Below are positions 57,101-64,000 of a stretch of DNA of 64,000 bases, one piece after another. Below the pieces are notes generated by a model. That model did not search any database. It had not been told where the DNA came from and saw only the letters and a program-made list of their open reading frames with translations. The first letter of the stretch is position 1. Each line of letters starts with the position of its first letter. The DNA is from Bolinopsis microptera. Taxonomy: Eukaryota > Ctenophora > Tentaculata > Lobata > Bolinopsidae. The translations under genes were made by a program, and so were the position numbers. The DNA is taken from the NCBI RefSeq assembly GCF_026151205.1, contig NC_087073.1, positions 21,418,837 through 21,482,836 on the forward strand. The letters are read 5' to 3'.

Positions 57101-59103
57101 CCTCCTCCTGGGTCCTGCTTCTCCTCCTCAGTCCCCCTCCTCCTCCTCAGTCCTCCCCCCAGTCACCCTTCTTCTCATCCTCATCCTCCTCCTCAGTCCT
57201 CCTCATCCTCCTCATCCACATCCTTCTCCTCTTCATCAGTCCTCCTCCTCCTCGTCCTCCTCAGTCCTCCTCATCAGTCCTCATCAGTCCTCCTCCTCCC
57301 CAGTCCTCCTCCTTCTGGGGCCTTTTCCTTGGTCCTCCTCCTGGGTCTTCCTCCTACCAGTCCTCTTCCTCAGTCCTCCTCCTCCTCCTCCTGGGTCCTG
57401 CTTCTCCTCCTCAGTCCCCCTCCTCCTCCTCAGTCCTCCCCCCAGTCACCCTTCTTCTCATCCTCATCCTCCTCCTCAGTCCTCCTCATCCTCCTCATCC
57501 ACCTCCTTCTCCTCCTCATCAGTCCTCCTCCTCAGTCCTCCTCCTCCTCGTCGTCCTCAGTCCTCCTCATCAGTCCTCATCAGTTCTCCTCCTCCCCAGT
57601 CCTCCTCCTCCTCCTGGGGCCTTTTCTTGGGTCCTCCTCCTGGGTCCTCCTCCTTCCAGTCCTCCTCATCGTCCTCCTCCTCAGTCCTTCTCTTCTTCCT
57701 CCTCCTCCTCAGTCCTCCTCCTCCTCCTCAGTCCTCCACCAGTCACCCTCATCCTCCCCCCAGTCATCTTTATCCTCCTCATCAGTCCTCCTTCTCCTCC
57801 TCAGTCCTCCTCCTCCTCCTGGGCCTCCTTCTCCTCCTGGGTCCTTCTCCCCCTCCTCCTCAGTCCTCCTCCTCATCAGTCCTTCTCCTCAGTCATCCTC
57901 TTCCTGGGTCCTCCTCCTCCTGGGTCCTCCTCCTCCACTTCATAAATCCTCCTCCTCATGGGTCCTCCTCCTCCTTCGCCTCCTCAGTCCTTCTCCTCCT
58001 CCTCCTCAGTCCTCCTTCTTCTCCTCTTCCTGCTTCATCTTCCTCCTTCACCTCCTTCTCCTCATCATTCCTCCTCCTCAGTCTTCATCCGCCTCCCCTT
58101 CTCCTCCTCAGTCCCCCTCTTCAGTCCTCTTCCTCCTCAGTCCTCCTCCTCCTTCTCCTCAGTCCTCCTCAGTCCTACTCCTCCTCCTGCTCTGTCGTCC
58201 TCAGTCCTCCTCCTTCTCCTCCTCCTCAGTCCTCCTCATCCTTCTCCTCAGTCCTCCTCCTCCTCCGTCCTCCTCCTCCTCCTCCTTCTATTCAGTCATC
58301 CTCAGTTCTCCTCAGTCCTCCTTCTCAGTCCTCCTCCTCCTCCTCCTCAGTCATCCTCCTCCTCTGGCCTCCTCCTCCTCCTCAGTCCTCCTCCTCCTAC
58401 TCCTCATCAGTCTTCCTTCTCCTCATCCTCCTCAGTCCTCCTTTTTCTCCTCCTATTCAGTCCTCCTCCTCAGTTCGCCTCCTCATTCTTACTCCTCCTC
58501 AGCCCCCCTCCTCCTCCTCAGCCCCCTCCTCAGTCCCCTCCTCAGTCCCCATCGTCAGTCACCCCTCCTCAGTCCCCCTCATCCTCTTCCTCTCTTTTAT
58601 CTCTCAATAATTTGTTCAATCTATAATTATTGTTGGTGTTATTGTTTACACAATTTATTGTTATACTATTACTAAAATGTTTTTAACGCATTTGAGTCTG
58701 ACTCAAAATGTGCTCAAGAATCTTTTGGTTTAACAGAGTTTTACTCTCCAGTAATATTGAATATGGAAAAGTTGTTGCATGATATTTTTCATAAATAAAT
58801 TGATTTTCATTCCTTATTAAAAAATGTGTAGACTATCCTTAGTATAGTCTTAGTATAGTACCTAATTGAGGATTAAAAGTTTGAGAAAGGACCATGGTCA
58901 TTAACCGGGCTACCCATTTCTGCAAATATCCTGTTACAAATTGTGGATAAAATTTAAATCAAAAGTTACAATTTTTGTCCGTTTTTGTCCGATTTTGTCC
59001 GATTTTGTCCGTTTTTGTCCGTTTTTGTCCGTTCGGTACCCTATTTTCTGAAAACGGACAAAATTGAACGGACAAAAACGGACAAAAATAACATGATCCC
59101 CCC
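54160..59103. mobile_element. 4.9-kb element with G-run terminal inverted repeats
   Basis: Left end GGGGGGATCATGTTTTTTGT; right end is the reverse complement of GGGGGGATCATGTTATTTTT. Both are followed inward by TTCGGTACCCTAT and by runs of the 10-bp motif ACGGACAAAA (inverted at the right end). TATAGTG flanks both sides (54152-54158, 59104-59110), a 7-bp target duplication. Between the TIR regions lies only the 4.3-kb pyrimidine repeat and about 350 bp of AT-rich DNA; there is no transposase. Confidence 0.82.
54290..58600 (+). repeat. 4.3-kb pyrimidine-rich repeat (CTC/TCC with CAG)
   Basis: Almost pure C/T on the plus strand, built from CCTCCTCCTCAGTCCTCCT-like units with occasional CTGGGTCCT. 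A 925-bp higher-order duplication is visible: 55451 matches 56376, 55921 matches 56846 and 56110 matches 57035; a further 282-bp shift links 57035 to 57317. Long open frames across it (up to 919 codons of S, P and L) are low-complexity artefacts. Confidence 0.96.
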
Positions 59104-59472
59104 TATAGTGGTATGGCAATCCCAAAACCTACAAGGGTAGGTCAGTATTTGTGGTTTGAAATGATTAAAAATATGGTGGAGTCGTCTAACTCTAAATAAA
59201 AGCATTTTCACTGTGACATGTGAACATTCTTGTGATAGCTATAATTTATTTACTTGTATCACGTCGTGACCCCCACGGTCGTTTCACTATGGCGTAGAGT
59301 TTCTCGGAGACGCGCAAAAGTTGTCACTGTTGGCATGGTTTGGGCGAGCGATTTAGTAAGAGCCAAAAATACATTGGTATAGCTTACTTTAATTTCACAA
59401 TCCTACAGCTTACTCATAAAACCAAAACGTATAAGCGACATGTACACAGAACACAGAACCTTAAAAATCTAA

Positions 59473-59525
59473 CCTACCAGGACGCACGCCGAGTTGAAAC
59501 AAATATTTTACGAGTATCACCCGTT
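59473..59525. mobile_element. Type C micro-element, 53-bp deleted copy
   Basis: CCTACCAGGACGCACGCCGA to CGAGTATCACCCGTT with the middle and hairpin missing. Flanked by perfect 9-bp copies AAAATCTAA (59464-59472, 59526-59534). Confidence 0.88.
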
Positions 59526-59542
59526 AAAATCTAATCGTACCC

Positions 59543-59625
59543 TTACTGGGCCGCGCTCAGCCTGTCATTCCGCCGAATCTCTATCATTATGTTTATAAAC
59601 ATAATAGCCTGAGGTCCCCAGGTAA
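59543..59625. mobile_element. Type A micro-element, second copy
   Basis: 83 bp, TTACTGGGCCGCGCTCAG to CCCCAGGTAA, with an inner palindrome ATTATGTTTATAAACATAAT. Flanked by 9-bp copies ATCGTACCC (59534-59542, 59626-59634). Confidence 0.9.
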
Positions 59626-59639
59626 ATCGTACCCCTATT

Positions 59640-59750
59640 CTAGTTGACGATGTCAACCCATCGATATCGTTGCTCTGCGAAGCATAGCAACGATCTTCGA
59701 TGCGAAGCTAGCAAGAATGCTAGTTCGCGCGGCGCGTCGAAGCCCTCCAA
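59640..59750. mobile_element. Type B-like micro-element
   Basis: 111 bp starting CTAGTTGACGATGTCAAC, with inverted ATCGTTGCT/AGCAACGAT and CTAGCAAGAATGCTAG inside, ending AAGCCCTCCAA. Flanked by perfect 9-bp copies ACCCCTATT (59631-59639, 59751-59759). Confidence 0.85.
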
Positions 59751-59759
59751 ACCCCTATT

Positions 59760-60957
59760 ATATTAAAGTCAATTAATGTGAGCCGCGCATATGAGATGTT
59801 AATGCGCGGGAACTAACCTAACCGTTAGCTGGCGAATTTAATTTCGCGTTGGATAAATGTATTGATCGGTAGTATACAATCTACACCCAAATGCTGTTCA
59901 ATAATTGTATACAAGCTATTTACCCCTAAATAACTTGAGCAGTCGTTGGCAATTGTCCCAGAAACATTAGTCACAATAACGGCGAGTGCCGATATAAGAG
60001 TCTACTGTAAAAAACAAACCTTTCGCTCCGTATATTTTAGTTTATTACATACACAAAGAGCATATGACTTTAAAACGGAACGAGATGTGAAAAGGGTGGA
60101 TATATTTGGGTGACACTGTCAAGTGTTAATACAAACTCCCGCCAAGGCATTGTTCAGCGAAGGAGGAGTTTAAACAATATTATGTCAGCCGTCAGGAGCT
60201 ATCTATAGCATAGATTTCTCATGTGTTTAATATGTCAAAACAACGTTGCTAAGGATCTTAGGATAGAGCCCTGAACAGCGAATCTATAAATAGTTCGTGC
60301 TCATTTTTAACACACCATGTAGTTTAAATTGATTCATATTCAATTCAAAATGTATGTGTCGTTAGATCTCCCCGGAACATGGTCCAGTCTAATAAATTAA
60401 CTTATTACTTAAGGTAGTTCATCTAACTGCAGGGTGCCCAAGTGGGTTCTATAATTAGGACTAAACTTCGATATGGAAACTTTTAAAGTTCCGAGCGTTT
60501 ATATCTTAACTCAGCGATTTTTTGCAAAAGATGGGTACTCTATCCTATTTAAGAGTCAGAGAAATTCCAGGTTATGATAAAAATTGGAGTATTCAATTTG
60601 CGAACAGTACAGAACAAATATTTTGAAATCAAAACGATAACATCGACAAAAAGTACCACGTATAAGAATGGATTTAAAGACAGAGAGATACTGTTAAAGC
60701 AGTAATAAGCACAGAATCTAAGTGGAAGTAACCACAAATTCTGTTCTCACTAACTTTGAAATCAAAACATAAATAAATAACTTCAATATTTACACCACAA
60801 TTAGAAAGATAACTGTTTGTGATGTCCACTCGATCTACAAGTATGTATTCGATAAAATTTCGATTCGTCGAGTTTTACTGATAACAATAGAAACAAACTC
60901 ATAATTAAAAAAAAGTTAAAAACACTGTATTCTCTACGAGAATAATTGTAGTTGACG
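59760..60957. other. Flank downstream of SETD1, nothing supported
   Basis: AT-rich, probably includes the SETD1 3' UTR near 60.6-60.95 kb. No exon recognised. Confidence 0.45.
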
Positions 60958-63890
60958 CTAATTTAAAAAACCACGACAAAGAGGGGATTTACAAAGACAG
61001 GATATTTTGTTAGCTTCTTCTTCGATCGCAAATTTGTAATCGTAGGTAATTTCTTCGCTGGTGTCGATGTCTCGCTTGGAGTAAATCCCTATTTTCTTTT
61101 TCGTTCCAACAGAAATAACTCTGGCATAACAGTTTGGCTGAAACATTCTTTCGTTAAAATCGGTCCAATTGAGAATAATGCACATTGCGATTCAATAAGT
61201 TCATCCTTCTAAAGATTAGATAAAATACTAACGCATCATCATAGAAAGTCAAATATTATCACAGGTTAGTGTCACATTTACTTTAAATGAGTAAAATTCT
61301 AATCGAAAAGTTAAACTCACATCACAATTATGGTTGATGAAACGAGAAATGCTGCCTTTGTGGGTAGCATCCACAATGTAACTAGTCTGGTCTATTCTAA
61401 ACAAATAACTGGATCCAATTCCTTCCTTCTCGTACCCCCGTTCTCTGATATTAGCGATTATTTCCCGGACCACCTCGCCCACGTACTCTATGACCAGTTC
61501 ATCTGCCATGATTGGCTCCTGGGCAAAGAGTCCCCAGTCGTGGATATCCGATCTCATAAACTTCACTTGTTTCCTTCTCGTCTGTTAAAGAGGAGATTGA
61601 TATAAGACACCGTCCAATTAAAGGGTTAACTTGAAAGATAATCTATAATCAGCAAGTTTTAAGATGTAAAGATGAGACTGTTATCTTAAATACAATACAG
61701 AAATCAAATACTTACAGTGAGCTGCATGAACTGAATTTCAGGAACAGTAAGATAGTGAGTTGCTTGTCGGCGCTGCATAGCTCGAGTACTCCGCGCAGTC
61801 GTCCTCCCGTCCACCTTCTTAACAGGATATATGGGAGGTGGAGGTGGCGCACCTGGCGCAGCTTCTGACAGAGGTCCTTTATATAATGCAAACTTTAGAG
61901 CCATTTTCTCTTGTTTTGTCATCTGAAACGTGTAAGTGTGAGCAGGTGGACTCGGCTGAACATTCCGTAGTAATTGTGAGGCTCGCAAATTTCAGAGACT
62001 AAGCAAGTGTAAAAACTTAAAAAGTACTCAGAAAAGGGCACACAGTCACGACTGCAAGAAAGATAAATGGGCAGAGTGAACTTCTCGAAAAAAAATTAAA
62101 ACTAACTCGGTAGAAGCCCTCAGTTCTCGCACACCCAGTTCGGTGCCTTACATCCGCGGAGGAGGGCTGCCTCCGTCGAGCTGAGTAAGGTATTTCCGGG
62201 GCAGATAACCAAGTCACCCCCTCCAGTAAATCTCGACACTCTGAGAAAAGCTGATCGTAAGCCGTTTTGAAGAAGCCCTTGTCTTCCTCCGTCAAATCTT
62301 CTCTGAACAGCTGCTCCAACACCAAGATGTCCTCTTCGTCCAGACGGGGAGTATACTTGGGAGGTGTAACACTCGGCAACGTGATTTCCTCTGATAAAAA
62401 AAGAAGGGTCAAAGTCTTGATTTCATGTGTAAACACGAGAAATAAATAATCAGATCACTCTGAAAAGCACCTGGAATATTCAGAAATTTAAATGTATTCC
62501 TATCAAACCCCCTGAATGTTTCAATATAAAACCTTTAGGCTCAAGATCTGAAAGCTCGGCCTCCTTTTCAAGAACTGTCTGTACTTCTTCTCCTTCCTCC
62601 TCAGACTCACTGCTCGAGGAGGAACTGTAGATCTTGTTATATCTGTTACCCACTTGTTCTGTTAGGAAGATTATTGTTTACAAATATTTACATGGCAACG
62701 CTTATTTCTAAAAATCAGGAAAAATACTTGATAATGAATATTTTTAAAACATATTTGAGGATCGAAATGAGACGAAGAAAAAAAACGTACTCCTCTTGGC
62801 GACAAGGTCCAGGTCGTTAACCTCATCATCGCTGGGTTCCTCTGCAGAATCGAGCTTCTTCGGTAACTGCATTTTCTTAACGATAACTTGAGGTCTCATG
62901 CCACGGTTCAACTTGGGTACCTGTAGAAAAACATTATTACTAATTTCAGAGTGCAGAATATTTGATTATTTGTCTTCGTTAATTATAAAAGGGTAATCTG
63001 TGACAGTGAACCCAGTTAAATTATGAAATGAAAACAAAAGTTTGGACATTTTTACAACTCAACAGTATTTAGAGTATTTGGTCTGGTAAGGATGTTCATA
63101 TGAAGTACCTTGAAGGAGAGGTTAGCTTGTCTGATGTGGGAGGATTGTTTAGCGTCACTCATACTTCTCATTTCTGACAAGCTCGGCATGTCAGGTGCTC
63201 TACTCGACCTGAACGAATAACAGTTATTTTTATAGCTTTATTAACAGCATGTTTTGAATATAAATAAAGGGATTGTAATGTAGGGATTGTAATGTAGGGA
63301 TTGTAATGTAGGGATTGTAATGTAGGGATTGTAATGTAGGGATTGTAATGTAGGGATTGTAATGTAGGGATTGTAATGTAGGGATTGTAATGTAGGAATT
63401 GTAATGTAGGGATTGTAATGTAGGATGAATGATGTTTCAACATACGTCTGATCAGCGTTATTGGCCATATCCTCCTTCTTCTTTGCAGCTAGTTCTTCCT
63501 CCTCCTTCTTTTTCTTGTCCTCCTCCTGGTTCCATACTTCTTCCAACTTTGTGAACGCTGTTTTCTCGTTCAGAATGATCTTTACGTCCTGCAAATTGTG
63601 TGCTATTAATATAACACTGCAAATTGGCATTCGACAATGAGACTTCTGATCATATATTAAAACCTGACTAAAAAGGAAACTGTCACATTCATTTCATCTC
63701 CAAAACCCCAACGAACCTTCATAAGGATGCTCTCCATCAAGGAAAGCATCATGTCCAAAGATCTGTTTTTCCGTTCTTTATTGCGTGCTTGTTCGAGGCG
63801 TTTATTGGCAGCTTTCTCCTCAGCCTCACGTCTTGCGAGTATATCGGCAGCCTCGTCAGGGTTGTAGGACTCGTATCCATACTGGTACAT
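60958..63890 (-). CDS. SETD1: SETD1/COMPASS-type histone H3K4 methyltransferase, 3' exons
   Basis: Exons in transcript order (all GT-AG, phases agree): 63717-63890, 63446-63588, 63109-63208, 62791-62920, 62533-62658, 62107-62390, 61716-61922, 61321-61581, 60958-61137; the 5' part lies beyond the window. They encode a charged helical region, acidic and Ser-rich linkers ([12 protein letters not shown]), the N-SET region ([13 protein letters not shown]), and the SET domain: [60 protein letters not shown] and [27 protein letters not shown]. The post-[16 protein letters not shown] ends the protein. NH.C and the ITYDY motif needed for cofactor and substrate binding are intact; NHSC reads NHNC. In animals this subunit methylates H3 lysine 4 at promoters within COMPASS. 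SETD1A or B cannot be distinguished. Confidence 0.94.
63259..63424. repeat. 14-bp minisatellite in a SETD1 intron
   Basis: About twelve copies of GGGATTGTAATGTA, one with GGAATTG. Because 42 bp is three units, a false minus-strand peptide repeat ([14 protein letters not shown]) appears; it is not coding. Confidence 0.95.
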
Positions 63891-64000
63891 CTGACAAACA
63901 TACCATTTATAGAATGAGACTGAGATAAGTTGAGATGTTACGGCAATTAATAAAGTTTGGATAATATTATGTGATGAAAGAGATAGCAAGAGAAGAAAAT

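Noticed and set aside
54279-58675. ORFs of 155-919 codons made of Ser, Pro and Leu
   Set aside because: Low-complexity reading of the pyrimidine repeat, open in more than one frame, with no start context or splice sites.
63168-63443. Minus-strand peptide repeat [14 protein letters not shown]
   Set aside because: Product of the 14-bp intronic minisatellite in SETD1; outside the phase-consistent exons.

Overview
The window looks like a nuclear segment from an invertebrate animal. It is AT-rich, has spliceosomal GT-AG introns (mostly about 80 nt to 1 kb), carries recognisable metazoan genes (gamma-tubulin, a rhodopsin-class GPCR, SPO11, an RRM/SR protein, an M1 aminopeptidase, a SETD1-type histone methyltransferase), and is full of minisatellites and small transposons. 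An intronless GPCR and an animal Mutator-type transposase would suit a cnidarian-like genome, but that placement is a guess; nothing here fixes the phylum.

Layout. 1-4074 (+): last five exons of gamma-tubulin, with a complete intronless GPCR (2033-3121) on the same strand inside one intron. 4075-17572: no confident gene; minisatellites, a long perfect palindrome and a decayed retroelement scrap. 17573-18630 (-): intronless SPO11-like gene with one frameshift. 19-25 kb: one possible small gene, a TIR transposon that split a 13-bp minisatellite, and a 1-kb 13-bp minisatellite. 25164-30197 (-): nine-exon coiled-coil protein with a repeated basic Ser/Pro tail. 30.5-33.5 kb (-): a LINE cut precisely by a Mutator-type transposon, which itself holds a second LINE scrap in its intron. 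34.2-35.3, 39.7-40.7, 53.1-54.1 and 59.5-59.75 kb: clusters of 50-290 bp non-autonomous elements with 8-9 bp target duplications, several nested. 36593-37827 (+): RRM plus RS-domain protein. 43432-52473 (+): M1 aminopeptidase with three alternative first exons and 22 common exons. 54160-59103: a 4.9-kb TIR-flanked element filled with a 4.3-kb pyrimidine-rich repeat. 60958-63890 (-): 3' exons of a SETD1 gene that runs off the right edge.

The most unusual theme is splice sites carried by tandem repeats in three unrelated genes. A gamma-tubulin acceptor is duplicated. A donor in the coiled-coil gene is present four times at 33-nt, in-frame spacing. An acceptor in the aminopeptidase is present ten times, mostly at 37-nt, out-of-frame spacing, exactly between the HExxH motif and the third zinc ligand. 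A second theme is a possible group of elements with G-run TIRs and 7-bp target duplications, and a dense set of GC-cored micro-elements with 8-9 bp target duplications. All gene models were built by eye from reading frames and splice consensus; no alignment or transcript data were available.
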